DNA of 64,000 bases from contig NZ_BSOW01000018.1 in assembly GCF_030160715.1 (NCBI RefSeq), positions 1 to 64,000 of the forward strand, read 5' to 3'. Of the stretch, positions 25,078 through 34,384 are shown piece by piece. Each line of letters starts with the position of its first letter. Position 1 is the first letter of the stretch. Made by a program: the position numbers and the translations under genes. The notes under the pieces are model-generated. The model saw nothing but the letters and a program-made list of their open reading frames with translations, did not search any database and was not told the DNA's origin. This DNA comes from Bradyrhizobium iriomotense. GTDB taxonomy: Bacteria; Pseudomonadota; Alphaproteobacteria; Rhizobiales; Xanthobacteraceae.

Positions 25078-25371
25078 GTGCACCCCCTCGTGCCAGCGGC
25101 ACCGCTACTCAAGCGCGCATTCCTGCAGGCGATCAATCTGACCCGGAGATGCCGTTTGCGCAAGCGTGCCGGCAGAGGCCGCCATTGAATTTTGCAGAAC
25201 TTTGGAATTTGCAGATGTTTTGAATCTTTGCCGAAACGGCCTTGCCGGGACGATTGACACATTCAGAAACAAATAGGGTGACCCCGGCACACGAGGCGTA
25301 GCATGGGATTACCGGAAGACATGTGACGCCTTTCACAATTCGGCGCTTAGGGGCGGGCGTCGTAGCGGGGC

Positions 25372-25475
25372 TAGAGCATGATCCGGAAAAGTGTGAAGCG
25401 GTTTTCCGGAAAGATCATGCGCAAACAACAACCTAAAGCGCGATGACGATTCATCCTAATCTCATCGCGCTTTAG
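25372..25475. repeat. Dispersed palindromic repeat, copy 1
   Basis: The stretch opens TAGAGCATGATCCGGAAAAG and closes with CTAAAGCGCGATG...CATCGCGCTTTAG, which itself forms a hairpin. Inverted copy at 36746-36865 shares both ends and the order of parts, with a different middle. Elements like this are scattered in Bradyrhizobiaceae chromosomes. Confidence 0.8.
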
Positions 25476-25541
25476 ATTGGGATGGGGGTTAGGCTGAATC
25501 GATTTGGGATTCCCAAATCAGCGTATTTCTGATGCGCCGTG

Positions 25542-26585
25542 TCAGGCGGCACGCTGGTCGCGTGGCGACGAGAGATCCGGGCACAGCACGAGCTTGCCCT
25601 CGAGGCCGCCGGCTTCGAGGCGCCAATGCGCTTCAACGACCTCATCCAGCGAGATCCGCTCGGCGACACGTGGATGAATGGCGCCACTCGCCAGCAGAGC
25701 GAACAGGCGTTTCAGATCTTCCGTGAACCATCCGGGATGTCGCAACCGCATCGCGTTGATGGAATAGAAGAATGCCCGCTTGCCGCCAGGCAACCAGCTC
25801 CAAAGATACAGGCGCGCAATCCACATCAGCATCGTGGTCATGCGCCGCTGATCCTGGACGCCCGCCGAGTAGCCATAAGCGCAGAGCAGGCCACCGCGCC
25901 TGAGCGCCGCGAACGAGCGGCGATATCCGTCGTCCCCGATGCCGTCGAAGACGACGTCAAACCCGCCAGGCAGGACATGCGTGAAGTCTTCGCGCTGATA
26001 GTCGATCGGCGTGGCCCCGAGCTCGCGGATCAGGGCGGCGTGCTTCCCATAGGCACCGCCCCACAGTTGAAGGCCGGCCATGCCGCCGAGCACGAGCAGC
26101 GCCTGACCGACGGCACCGGCAGCTCCGTGCACCAGCACGCGCTGTCCCGGCTGTACCTTCGCGGCGCGGTGCAGGAGCTGGTATGCGGTCATCCAGCTCA
26201 GGATCAGCGTAGCGGCCTCCGCCGCGTCAAGGCCAGCCGGCACCGGGGTCAAATGGCTCGCCTGGAGCGTGCGATAGGCAGCATTCGACCCGAGCACTGT
26301 CATGTCGGCCACACGGTCGCCAAGCTTAAATTCGCTCACGCGGTCACCGAGCTGATCGATCTCCCCGACGACATCGTAGCCCATGACGAACGGTGGGCGG
26401 CGGGAAGCAGTTTGCGGGTAGAGATGGCGCCGGATCAGCGTATCGGTGTACTCGAGCCCTGAGGCGAGGACGCGGACCCGCACCTCACCTGGACCTGCCT
26501 CCGGCAGGGGAGCGTCGACCACTTCCAGTTGCTCGGGACCGCCGAAGCGCCGAAGCTGGACAACGCGGTTGCGCAGGTCGTTCAC
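25542..26585 (-). CDS. Medium-chain dehydrogenase/reductase, quinone oxidoreductase type
   Basis: A 347-aa MDR enzyme: N-terminal GroES-like half (AGPGEVRVRVLASGLEYTDTLIR, MGYDVVGEIDQLGDRV) and a Rossmann half with VLVHGAAGAVGQALLVLG binding NADPH. The zinc-ligand cysteines of classical alcohol dehydrogenases are absent, so a zinc-free quinone or enone reductase is most likely. The start is a GTG at 26585; the ATG next to it is followed at once by a stop. It stands alone between repeats and the kinase operon. The substrate cannot be told. Confidence 0.85.
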   Translation of the reverse strand: MNDLRNRVVQLRRFGGPEQLEVVDAPLPEAGPGEVRVRVLASGLEYTDTLIRRHLYPQTASRRPPFVMGYDVVGEIDQLGDRVSEFKLGDRVADMTVLGSNAAYRTLQASHLTPVPAGLDAAEAATLILSWMTAYQLLHRAAKVQPGQRVLVHGAAGAVGQALLVLGGMAGLQLWGGAYGKHAALIRELGATPIDYQREDFTHVLPGGFDVVFDGIGDDGYRRSFAALRRGGLLCAYGYSAGVQDQRRMTTMLMWIARLYLWSWLPGGKRAFFYSINAMRLRHPGWFTEDLKRLFALLASGAIHPRVAERISLDEVVEAHWRLEAGGLEGKLVLCPDLSSPRDQRAA

Positions 26586-26711
26586 ATGCCGATCCTTGCA
26601 ATCTCACACGCGACAAGCGGATCAGGAGGGTGGTTTCGTACCACAATGCATGCCAACTACGATCGGCCCGGAACCTGGCCCTGTAGTTGATGCAGATCAA
26701 TCCCGCTCGCG

Positions 26712-29006
26712 CTAGCTCACCTTCTCCTTGCCGAGCGCCAGCCGGATCATCTCGGCGAGCTGGTTGCGGCGATAGGGCTTTGTCAGCAGCAGCACGCCTT
26801 CGTCGAGCTTGCCCTGGTGGACGATGGCGTTGTCGGTATAGCCGGACGTGTAGAGCACCCTGACACCCGGCCGGCGTTTTTCGACTTCCTGCGCCAGCAG
26901 GCGTCCGCTCATGCCGCCGGGAATGACGACGTCGGTGAACAGGAGGTCGAACGGCTCGCCGCGGTCGACGAGGGCGAGCGCGGCGCGGCCGTCGACGGCG
27001 GCGATGGTCTTGTAGCCGAGGCCCTGCAGCTGCGCCGTGACGAAGTTGCGCACGAGATTGTCGTCTTCGACGACCAGGATGGTCTCAACGCCGCCGGTCG
27101 CCGGAGCGGCCGCGCTGGCCGCCGTCTCGCTCGCGCCTTCGCCGGGCGGCAGATAGAGCTTGATGGTCGTGCCGTGGCCGGCCTCGCTGTAGATCTTGAT
27201 GTGACCGCCGGATTGCTTGACGAAGCCGTAGACCATGGACAGCCCGAGCCCCGAGCCCTTGCCGACCTCCTTGGTGGTGAAGAAAGGCTCAAAAGCCTTT
27301 TCCTGCACGTCGGGCGGCATGCCGGTGCCGGTGTCGCTGACCGCGAGCATCACATAGGCGCCGGGCGTGACGTCCGGGTTGGCCTGCGCATAGGCCTCGT
27401 CCAGCGTCACGCGGCGGGTCTCGAGCAGCAGCTTGCCGCCATCGGGCATGGCGTCGCGGGCGTTGATCGCCATGTTGAGCACGGCGTTGGTCAGCCGTGA
27501 CGGATCGATGTGGAAGGTCATCGGCCCCTGTTCGAGCGCGGTCTCGATCTGGATCTGCTCGCCGAGGGTGGGGCGCAGGAGCTTTGCGATATCGGTGATG
27601 GCCGCGTTGACGTCGACGTTGCGCGGCTCCAGCGGCTGCTTGCGGGCGAAGGCGAGCAGGTGCTGGATCAACTCGGCGCAGCGCTGGGCGGCATCGTCGA
27701 TCAGCCGCGCCACGCGCTGGAGCTCGGGCTGTTCCTTGAGACTGCCGACCAGCGTCTCGGTATTGCCCGAGATCACGGTCAGCATGTTGTTGAAGTCGTG
27801 CGCGACGCCGCCGGTCAATTTGCCGATGGCGTCCAACTTCTGCGACTGCTGGAGCTGCCGCTCGGTCTCGCGCGAGATGGTCGCATCGTGATAGACCAGC
27901 ACGGCGCCGGAGATCGCCTTTTGCGCATCGCGCATCGGCCGTCCGCTGATGAGGAGATGGCGGGTAGGATGGCCGCTGTGCGGGCGGACGATCATCTCCA
28001 TCTCTTCGAACTCGTCGCCGCGCAGCACGCGCGCCGACGGGAGATCCTCCTGCCTCAGCGGCGTCACGCCGTCGCCGTGGAACACGTCCGACATCTCGCG
28101 CAGGCTCGTCAGGTTCATCCCGGCCCGATGCAGCAGGATGCGTTCCGCGGCGGGATTCGACAGTAGGACGTTGCAGTCCTTGTCGATGACGAGCACGGCT
28201 TCCGCCATGCTGTGGAAGGTGCTTTGCAGCACGTTCACCGAGAGGCGGAGCTCGTCGTGGGTGGTGACGAGGTGCTCGGTGCGCTCCGCAACGGCCGCCT
28301 CCAGCGCCTCGTTGGCGGCCCTTGTCTCGTACAGCGAGCTTCGCAGCGCGACGCTGGTGCGCCGGGTCTCGCGCAGCAGGAGAGCGGCCAGCAACAGGAT
28401 GACGACGGCGCCGACGATGTCGATCCCGAGGAGCACGATGCCGGTGCGGCGCGACTCCACCGCGCGGGCGGCGAGTTGCCCTTCTTCCTCCGCGGTCAGC
28501 CGGTCGAGATTTGCGGTCACCGCCTCCATCATGCCACGGCCTTCGGCCTTGCCCTGGAGCGCGGCGATGCCGGCCTCGTCGTTGGCGGCGCGCAGCCGCA
28601 TCGCTTCGGCCGCGATATCGAGCCGGCGTAGAATCAGCGGTTCGGTGCCCTCCAGCAGCGCGACCTGATCAGGATTGTCACGGAGCGCGCGCTTGAGATC
28701 ACGGAGCGCAGGCGCGATGGCCCCGCGCGTCGCCTGGAACTCGTCATTGAAGGCCGGGCTGCGATAGATCTCATAGCCGCGCGCCGCACTTTCGGCGCGA
28801 CGGACGAGCAGGCGCAGGTCCGAGATCTTGTTCAGCGTCCCGACGGTTTGATTGACCCATGACGTATCAGACCGCGACTTGACGTCGAGTCCGATCGAGG
28901 CCGCGGTGATGATCAGGAGGATGGCAAGTCCGGCACCGAGAATTACGCGCTGCGAGGCAATCAAGGGGATTTGTTGTCCTTCACCGACGTCGCCTCGTTG
29001 AGGCAT
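26712..29006 (-). CDS. Membrane hybrid histidine kinase
   Basis: A 764-aa sensor with an N-terminal membrane helix (about 20-40), a CHASE3-like extracytoplasmic helical region, a second helix (about 185-210), a PAS-like domain (AEAVLVIDKDCNVLLSNPAA), HisKA with GGVAHDFNNMLTVISG, HATPase (NMAINARDAMPDGG, GSGLGLSMVYG) and a C-terminal receiver with DVVIPGGMSG and KPYRR. The given ATG lies 46 bases inside the receiver gene upstream; a TTG at 28964 that overlaps its stop codon is an equally good start. It likely signals together with that receiver. Confidence 0.9.
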   Translation of the reverse strand: MPQRGDVGEGQQIPLIASQRVILGAGLAILLIITAASIGLDVKSRSDTSWVNQTVGTLNKISDLRLLVRRAESAARGYEIYRSPAFNDEFQATRGAIAPALRDLKRALRDNPDQVALLEGTEPLILRRLDIAAEAMRLRAANDEAGIAALQGKAEGRGMMEAVTANLDRLTAEEEGQLAARAVESRRTGIVLLGIDIVGAVVILLLAALLLRETRRTSVALRSSLYETRAANEALEAAVAERTEHLVTTHDELRLSVNVLQSTFHSMAEAVLVIDKDCNVLLSNPAAERILLHRAGMNLTSLREMSDVFHGDGVTPLRQEDLPSARVLRGDEFEEMEMIVRPHSGHPTRHLLISGRPMRDAQKAISGAVLVYHDATISRETERQLQQSQKLDAIGKLTGGVAHDFNNMLTVISGNTETLVGSLKEQPELQRVARLIDDAAQRCAELIQHLLAFARKQPLEPRNVDVNAAITDIAKLLRPTLGEQIQIETALEQGPMTFHIDPSRLTNAVLNMAINARDAMPDGGKLLLETRRVTLDEAYAQANPDVTPGAYVMLAVSDTGTGMPPDVQEKAFEPFFTTKEVGKGSGLGLSMVYGFVKQSGGHIKIYSEAGHGTTIKLYLPPGEGASETAASAAAPATGGVETILVVEDDNLVRNFVTAQLQGLGYKTIAAVDGRAALALVDRGEPFDLLFTDVVIPGGMSGRLLAQEVEKRRPGVRVLYTSGYTDNAIVHQGKLDEGVLLLTKPYRRNQLAEMIRLALGKEKVS

Positions 29007-29371
29007 TCCTTGATCGCAGTCAGCAGCGTCTCGGGCGTGAACGGCTTGCGCAGGCAGCGCGTCGCGCCGAGCTCGAGCGCCATGCGGAGAAAATCGGGTG
29101 AGGGCGATGCGGATGAGGCAAAGGCGTAGCCTGACATCGCGATCAGTGGGATCGTCGGCGCACGCTCATGGAAGACGCGGATCGACTCGAAGCCGCGCAT
29201 ATGCGGCATGAAGATGTCGACCAGCATCGCGTCGAAGCTCTGCGCCTCGAGCGCAGCGAGCCCGGTCTCGCCGCCGTCAGTTAACGTGACGTCGAAGCCC
29301 TGGCGTTGGAGGAGGACCTCGATGGTCGCGCCGACCATCGGATCGTCATCAACCACGAGAATACGCGGCAT
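28961..29371 (-). CDS. Stand-alone receiver-domain response regulator
   Basis: A 136-aa single receiver: acidic pocket in VVDDDPMVG, phosphoacceptor Asp in AMLVDIFMPHM, conserved Ser in AMSGYAF and Lys in RCLRKPFT. No output domain is present, so it works as a phosphate shuttle or sink. It overlaps the hybrid kinase gene, which fits a multi-step relay between the two products. Confidence 0.9.
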   Translation of the reverse strand: MPRILVVDDDPMVGATIEVLLQRQGFDVTLTDGGETGLAALEAQSFDAMLVDIFMPHMRGFESIRVFHERAPTIPLIAMSGYAFASSASPSPDFLRMALELGATRCLRKPFTPETLLTAIKECLNEATSVKDNKSP

Positions 29372-29536
29372 GACTCTGCCTAACCAATCGAAGTCCCCAT
29401 TAGCTTTGCTGATATAGGCGAATCGTGGATCGGGTCAATTTTGGATTGGATCGGGACAGATATGCACGGTGCGGTGCATAAAACGCACGATGTGTGGCGT
29501 TCGTGTGAAAGCCCGCACAGCGCGAAACGAAGCGTC

Positions 29537-29568
29537 AAAAAGGCGCCGCGTGAGAGCGGCGCCTTTTC
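29537..29568. terminator. Bidirectional-type terminator
   Basis: AAAAGGCGCCGC and GCGGCGCCTTTT pair across a six-base loop, with A/T runs on both sides. It is about 30 bases past the BA14K-like gene stop on the minus strand, so it is the terminator of that gene. Confidence 0.8.
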
Positions 29569-29595
29569 GATTAAATTGGAACGATGCAACTAACT

Positions 29596-30219
29596 CTACG
29601 GGCAAGGATGCCGCAGGCCGTCATAGCCGAGATAAGTACCTGACGCGGGGTCGTAGGACCTGTAGCGCTGGGCACAATAGGCTGCGGAATCTCCGCCGGT
29701 GTCGGGCACGACCGCAACGCCAGGACCTTGGTCATAGTAATAGTCATCGTTGTAGTAGGAGTCGTCGTAGTACGGGCCGCCGCCGTAATAGGCGTACGAC
29801 CCCAGCCCTCCGATCGCGACGCCAGCAGCGACGCCGGGCCAGAAGCCGCCACCGCGATGGCGCCAACCGCCGCCATGCCAGTTGCCGCCGTTCCAGTTGC
29901 CGGATGGAGTACCGGCAACGACACGGCTGCCGCCGCTGAAGGCCGGCGCGGCAACGCCGGGCCGCACAGCTCCGGCGGCTGCGAAATTGCCGCCGCCGCC
30001 ACCACCGCGGAATGCGGCGGCACCGCCGCCGAAATTGCCGCCACCTATCCGGGCTCCACCGCCGCCGCCGAACGAGGCATGCCCGCCGCCGCCACCGCCG
30101 CCAATGGCGTGTCCGCCGCCCCCGCCAACGCGGGATTGAGCGAAGCTGACGGACGGGGTCGCCAGCGGCAAGACCAGCGCCAGCGCTGCGGCCGCGCTCA
30201 AAACTCTGAGATTGTTCAT
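29596..30219 (-). CDS. Secreted glycine-rich BA14K-like protein
   Basis: A 207-aa exported protein: signal peptide (MNNLRVLSAAAALALVL...VSFAQS), a Gly-rich central region with GGGGG runs (about 30-90), a GxxPGVAAGVAIGGLGSYAYYGG hydrophobic patch, and a C-terminal BA14K motif (CAQRYRSYDPASGTYLGYDG...HPC). The BA14K motif was described from an immunoreactive Brucella protein with lectin-like activity; its role in soil Bradyrhizobiaceae is unclear. The start ATG at 30219 follows AAGGAGCC; the long upstream extension is not coding. Confidence 0.88.
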   Translation of the reverse strand: MNNLRVLSAAAALALVLPLATPSVSFAQSRVGGGGGHAIGGGGGGGHASFGGGGGARIGGGNFGGGAAAFRGGGGGGNFAAAGAVRPGVAAPAFSGGSRVVAGTPSGNWNGGNWHGGGWRHRGGGFWPGVAAGVAIGGLGSYAYYGGGPYYDDSYYNDDYYYDQGPGVAVVPDTGGDSAAYCAQRYRSYDPASGTYLGYDGLRHPCP

Positions 30220-30452
30220 ATTCGGCTCCTTGATCCCGGATTCAAACCGCTCAAACGGGCAGTGGTTCCGGGGCGCCCGCGAGGTTTGCGTGGGAAGCAC
30301 AGGATTCCAGCCCGCGTCTGTACCCGGCATGAACGGATCGCGTCCGCTCTGCGGCGGATCAGCGCATTTCGGATGTCCCACCCGCGGTGCGGCAACTGGA
30401 CAAGTCCGCTTCCGGATGGCATCAGGACCCGACGAAGCAGGGCCCTTGCCGC

Positions 30453-30860
30453 ATGAAACAATTCTTCCTCAAGCTCTTCACCTGGTGGAACGGCCAGACC
30501 TTTGGCACGCAGCTCTGGACCTGGCGGTTCGGCGAGCTGGTCGGCGAGGACGAGCAGGGCAACCGCTACTACCGCACCCGCGGCGGCGCGATCGATCCGA
30601 CGCTCGGCTTCGAGCGGCGCTGGGTGATCTACAACGGCTATGCCGAGGCGAGCCGGCTGCCACCGGGCTGGCATGGCTGGATCCATCATGTCGTCGACGT
30701 GCCGCCGACCGAGCTCAACTACAAGCCGCGCGAGTGGGAAAAGCCGCACCAGCCGAACCCGACCGGCACGTCAAAGGCCTACCGGCCTCCCGGCTCGACG
30801 CTCGCGAGCGGCAAGCGCCCCAAGGCGACCGGCGACTACCAGCCCTGGACGCCCGGCTAA
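30453..30860 (+). CDS. NADH:ubiquinone oxidoreductase NDUFA12-type subunit
   Basis: A 135-aa homologue of the complex I accessory subunit NDUFA12 (B17.2): WWNGQTFGTQLWTWRFGELVGEDEQGNRYYRTR, then RRWVIYNGYAEASRLPPGWHGWIHH and YKPREWEKPHQPNPTGT. Alphaproteobacteria carry this supernumerary subunit far from the nuo operon. The ATG at 30453 (MKQFFLKLFTWW) is the family start; an upstream in-frame ATG is not supported. Confidence 0.95.
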   Translation: MKQFFLKLFTWWNGQTFGTQLWTWRFGELVGEDEQGNRYYRTRGGAIDPTLGFERRWVIYNGYAEASRLPPGWHGWIHHVVDVPPTELNYKPREWEKPHQPNPTGTSKAYRPPGSTLASGKRPKATGDYQPWTPG

Positions 30861-31165
30861 ACCGGCAATTCCGCAGATCCAATTTCCGAAGATATTGGGC
30901 GCTGGATGCATTCGCATCCAGCTATCGACGCTGTGAACAACGGGAACAGCGGGGACGCCGCATGCGCGGCCGTTGCGCTTCCGCGAGCGATGCGGCTCAA
31001 TGAACCCATCTTACGGAGATGGGAGACCATCGCGTACGGTTCGGGCAACAGTTCGCGACTGTCCCGAAATGCAGCGGCTGCCGAACAGGACTCGATCGGG
31101 AGATAGGCCCCCGATCTGGAAGCTCCGAAATCGCCCGTTTGAATGTGCAGCTGTCGTAAGACAGG
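30861..31165. other. Intergenic stretch after the NDUFA12-type gene
   Basis: About 300 bases with no gene. Its one clear structure is a perfect hairpin at 30901-30922 (GCTGGATGC, four-base loop, GCATCCAGC), which starts 40 bases past the stop and lacks a T-run. It may protect or end the message. Confidence 0.5.
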
Positions 31166-31197
31166 AAAGGCCGCCCGGGAAACCTGGCGGCCTTTTT
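31166..31197. terminator. Terminator between convergent genes
   Basis: AAAGGCCGCC and GGCGGCCTTTTT pair across ten bases, with the T-run on the plus strand. It lies 12 bases from the stop of the minus-strand DJ-1-like gene, so it serves that gene and stops any plus-strand read-through. Confidence 0.75.
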
Positions 31198-31209
31198 CTG
31201 TTGCGACTT

Positions 31210-31896
31210 TCACATCACCCTGGCCGCGGCGCGCTTGGCGGCCTCGATGCGGCGTGCCTGCGAGGGTGCGATGCGCTCCTTCATCAGCGCGAGCACTTCG
31301 GCGGGCGCCGTCTCCGGCGAGCCCGCGTTGAACGGTGGTGCCGGATTGTATTCGAGACGGAGCTGGATCGCTTCCGCCATGGTGCGGTCGACCAGGATCG
31401 AGACCAGTGTCAGCGCGAAATCGATCCCGGCCGTGACGCCGCCGCCGGTGATGCGGTTGCGGTCGATGCAGACGCGCGTCCTTGTCGGTGTTGCGCCGAA
31501 CAGCGCCAGCACCTCCGTTGCGCTCCAATGGGTGGCGGCGCGATAACCCTTCAACAGGCCGGTTGCGCCGAGCACCAGCGATCCCGTGCACACGGAGGTG
31601 ACGTATTTGGCGCCCGCGGCCTGCTTGCGCAGGAAGTCCAGCACCTCCTCGTCATTGACGAGCGCATCGGTGCCGAAACCGCCGGGCACGCAGATCACGT
31701 CGAGTTGCGGGCAATCGGCGAAGGTCGTGGTCGGCGTCAGCGTCAGCACGGAATCGCTCGGGACAGGCTCGATCCGTTTCCAGATCAGATGCACCTCGGC
31801 GCCGGGCACGGAGGAAAACACCTGCACGGGCCCGGTGAGGTCGAGCTGGGTGACGCGCGGAAAAACCAGACATCCGATTCTGAGCGGTGACGACAC
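31210..31896 (-). CDS. DJ-1/PfpI-family protein, isonitrile hydratase-like
   Basis: A 228-aa single-domain member of the DJ-1/PfpI superfamily with nucleophile-elbow Cys in VTSVCTGSLVLG, the LDLTGPVQVF start and GGGVTAGIDFAL, as in cyclohexyl-isocyanide hydratase. The GTG at 31896 has a GGAGG five bases upstream; the ATG at 31935 would overlap the divergent regulator. The neighbouring GlxA-type regulator shares the fold, suggesting a regulator-enzyme pair. The actual substrate is not known. Confidence 0.85.
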   Translation of the reverse strand: MSSPLRIGCLVFPRVTQLDLTGPVQVFSSVPGAEVHLIWKRIEPVPSDSVLTLTPTTTFADCPQLDVICVPGGFGTDALVNDEEVLDFLRKQAAGAKYVTSVCTGSLVLGATGLLKGYRAATHWSATEVLALFGATPTRTRVCIDRNRITGGGVTAGIDFALTLVSILVDRTMAEAIQLRLEYNPAPPFNAGSPETAPAEVLALMKERIAPSQARRIEAAKRAAARVM

Positions 31897-31999
31897 GGGA
31901 GCCTCCAAATCAGCTTGACGGGCTGACGATGCCATGATGCTCTTCCGTCAGAAATGGCATAATTCCCTCGTTTTCGGACATAACCTTTGGACTTGGCCC

Positions 32000-32938
32000 A
32001 TGATCGGCGTCCTGATCTTTCCCGATTTCCAGTTGCTCGATGCGGCCGGGCCGATCTCGGTGTTCGAGATTGCGTCGCGCTATACGAAAAAAGCGCCTGT
32101 CATCCGCGTCCTGGCGCTGAACGCGGGGCCGGTGCGCAGCTCGTCCGGCGTTGAGATGATGGCGCGCGATTTCAAATCGGCAAATGCGGTCACCACGCTG
32201 ATCATCGCGGGCGGCGAGGGCGTGGCGGGTGCAGCGCGCTGTCCGGCTACGCTTGCGTTCGTGCAGCGGTTGGCCCGGCGCGGCGTGCGCGTCGCGAGCG
32301 TCTGCTCCGGTGCCTATGTGCTCGCGGAGGCTGGTTTGCTCGACGGCAAGCGCGCGACCACGCATTGGGGCCGCACGCGCGATTTCGTCGCGCGCTATCC
32401 CAAGGTGAAGCTCGAGCCGGACCAGATCTTCACCCGCGACGGCGATGTCTGGACGTCGGCCGGCATCACCGCCGGCATCGATCTCGCGCTCGCGATGGTG
32501 ACGCAGGATCATGGCGAGGCGGTCGCACAGGACACCGCGCGTCAGCTCGTGCTGTACCATCGCCGCAGCGGTGGACAGTCGCAATTCTCTTCACTCCTGG
32601 AATTGAAGGCGCCGAACGGCCGCTTCGGACCGCTGCTCGCCTGGGCGCGCGAGAACCTCGATACGCCGCTCACGGTCGAGGATCTCGCCGAGCGCGCCAA
32701 TATGAGCGCGCGGCATTTTGCGCGCGCGTTCGCCGCCGAGACCGGCTCGACGCCGTCGAAGGCGATCGAGCGCTTGCGCGTCGAGGTGGCGCGCGAGCGC
32801 GTGCAGTCATCGAGCGAAGCGATCGAGCTCGTCGCGCAGTCGACCGGCTTCCGCGACCCCGAGAGGATGCGCCGCGCCTTTATCCGCGCCTTCGGCCAGC
32901 CGCCGCAATCGCTGCGGCGGGCGGCGCGCGCGGGTTAG
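32000..32938 (+). CDS. GlxA-type AraC-family transcription regulator
   Basis: The N-terminal half (about 1-180) is a DJ-1/PfpI-like sensor (GVLIFPDFQLLDAAGP, CSGAYVLAEAGLLDG, TSAGITAGIDLAL), the C-terminal 100 residues an AraC double helix-turn-helix (LTVEDLAERANMSARHFARAFAAETGSTPSKAIERLRVE...STGFRDPERMRRAF). It probably activates the divergent DJ-1-like gene. I start at ATG 32000, where the fold begins; the ATG at 31934 overlaps the neighbour's alternative start. Confidence 0.9.
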   Translation: MIGVLIFPDFQLLDAAGPISVFEIASRYTKKAPVIRVLALNAGPVRSSSGVEMMARDFKSANAVTTLIIAGGEGVAGAARCPATLAFVQRLARRGVRVASVCSGAYVLAEAGLLDGKRATTHWGRTRDFVARYPKVKLEPDQIFTRDGDVWTSAGITAGIDLALAMVTQDHGEAVAQDTARQLVLYHRRSGGQSQFSSLLELKAPNGRFGPLLAWARENLDTPLTVEDLAERANMSARHFARAFAAETGSTPSKAIERLRVEVARERVQSSSEAIELVAQSTGFRDPERMRRAFIRAFGQPPQSLRRAARAG

Positions 32939-33082
32939 CACGCGATCCAAAAAGGTGCGAAACGCAGCCGAAATGCCCGCCAGATCACGAACAGGGCATT
33001 GTGGCAGGGCCAAAATGCCTCGCCTTGACCATGATTTCCAGCGTACACTCGGAGAAATCCGGGCGATGGCAGGGCAGTTGCA

Positions 33083-33223
33083 ATGGCGGCTCAGTCCCAC
33101 AAGACCGCGGAAGAAGAATACGACGAGCAGGTTCGTATCCTCATCCGCATCGTTTCAGCCAGCACCCTCGGGCTTCTCGCTTTTGCTGCGGGCCTGCTGA
33201 TTGGGACCTTTCTGTTTTCGTGA
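33083..33223 (+). CDS. 46-aa single-helix membrane protein
   Basis: A short frame reads MAAQSHKTAEEEYDEQVRIL followed by a long hydrophobic segment (STLGLLAFAAGLLIGTFLF) and a stop. An acidic/polar head of about 22 residues and one membrane helix form a coherent small protein. It lies between the AraC-type gene and the convergent SBF transporter, in a stretch otherwise empty of genes. Function is unknown. Confidence 0.6.
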   Translation: MAAQSHKTAEEEYDEQVRILIRIVSASTLGLLAFAAGLLIGTFLFS

Positions 33224-33236
33224 TCAAAGATGAAGA

Positions 33237-33259
33237 GCTGCGCGATGATGATTCATCGT
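33237..33259. repeat. Short fragment of the dispersed palindromic repeat
   Basis: The core GCGATGATGATTCATCG here equals, on the opposite strand, part of the hairpin arm of the 36746-36865 repeat. It lies four bases from the end of the SBF gene. Confidence 0.55.
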
Positions 33260-33262
33260 GCG

Positions 33263-34264
33263 CTAAGGCGCGCTGCCGGCCGCCGCGGCGCCGGCGGCTT
33301 GCGACGTCAAGCGCCTTGCAATCGGCGTCAGCATCTGGGGCGCGAGGTAGTAGGGAAACTGGGTGAGCGCGAAATAGAGCCAGGTCATGCCGGGCAGCGC
33401 GCCCGCAGTCGCCGCGAGCATCAGTCCGAGATTGCGCTGTGACACCATCAAACCGAGCGCGAGCGCCTGCTCGTAGCCGATGCGGCGGAACAGCAGCGTC
33501 GTGACGATCAGCAGCGCAAAGAAGATCGCGAAGGCGAGCAGCGCAATGGCGATCGACAGCAGGGGATTGGCGAGGAAGTCGGCGATCACATTGCCCATCA
33601 CGGCCGCGACGAAGACGAGCAGGATGACGATGTTGACGCCGTCGATCGGCCGGCGGTGACGCTGAATCGCGTCTGCGCCGAACAGCCAGCGGATCACGGT
33701 TGCGACCATGAGCGATCCCGCGAGGATCGCGAGCAGTTTTGCGCCGAGCGCAAGCGGGGAGAGGCTGAGCGTTCCGGCAAGGAAGAGTGCGGCGAACAGC
33801 GACGCCGTGAACGGCACCAGCGCGGTGGAGGTCACCAGCGTGACCAGCACCAGCGTGGCATCGAGGCCCATCAGCGCCGCGATCGCGGGCGAGGCCATCA
33901 TCGGCGAAGCGATGGCCTGGAGCATCAGGGCGAGGAACAGCTCGGGCGAGCGGGCATCGAAGCCGGTAAGATGCGCCGCGAGGCCAAAGATCAGGGGAAC
34001 GCCGACGGTCGTCCAGGCGGTTGCCGCGACAATGAGCCCTGGCCGGCGCAGATGCGCGCGCAGCGCGGCGAGGTCGACACGCATGAAGGAGATGACGAGC
34101 AGCAGGAAGATCGCTTCCGTCACGAAAGGCCGCAGCAGCGCGCCGAGCGGCGGGATCGCGATTCCGAACAGCACCAGCGCCGCCACCGCGCGGGTGCCCT
34201 GGTCGCCAAGCCATGTCAGCCATCGCACGGGAGCGGCCAAGGTGCGTTGCAGGCTCGGGAGCAT
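33263..34264 (-). CDS. SBF/bile-acid:sodium symporter-like transporter
   Basis: A 333-aa protein with about ten transmembrane helices. The pattern AIPPLGALLRPFVTEAIFLLLVISFMRVDL resembles the start of SBF-type carriers, and the two broken-helix regions (MLQAIASPMMASPAIAALMG and VSQRNLGLMLAATAG) resemble their crossing motifs. It likely exchanges an organic anion with Na+ or H+. I take the ATG at 34264 (MLPSLQRTL); the longer frame adds a polar extension. Confidence 0.75.
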   Translation of the reverse strand: MLPSLQRTLAAPVRWLTWLGDQGTRAVAALVLFGIAIPPLGALLRPFVTEAIFLLLVISFMRVDLAALRAHLRRPGLIVAATAWTTVGVPLIFGLAAHLTGFDARSPELFLALMLQAIASPMMASPAIAALMGLDATLVLVTLVTSTALVPFTASLFAALFLAGTLSLSPLALGAKLLAILAGSLMVATVIRWLFGADAIQRHRRPIDGVNIVILLVFVAAVMGNVIADFLANPLLSIAIALLAFAIFFALLIVTTLLFRRIGYEQALALGLMVSQRNLGLMLAATAGALPGMTWLYFALTQFPYYLAPQMLTPIARRLTSQAAGAAAAGSAP

Positions 34265-34384
34265 TTTGACTTCCAGGAGAGTGTCACCTCGGAGGAAAGC
34301 GGAAGGCGACGTGAGGATGAACTCTTGAAGCAACTGTTGCGCAGCTCAAAGTCACAAGTGATTACGGTCCATTGCGAAGCGCTA

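Noticed and set aside
29882..30139. Proline-rich plus-strand protein opposite the BA14K-like gene
   Set aside because: Poly-Pro is the antisense reading of the Gly-rich codons; the minus strand has a signal peptide and the BA14K motif.
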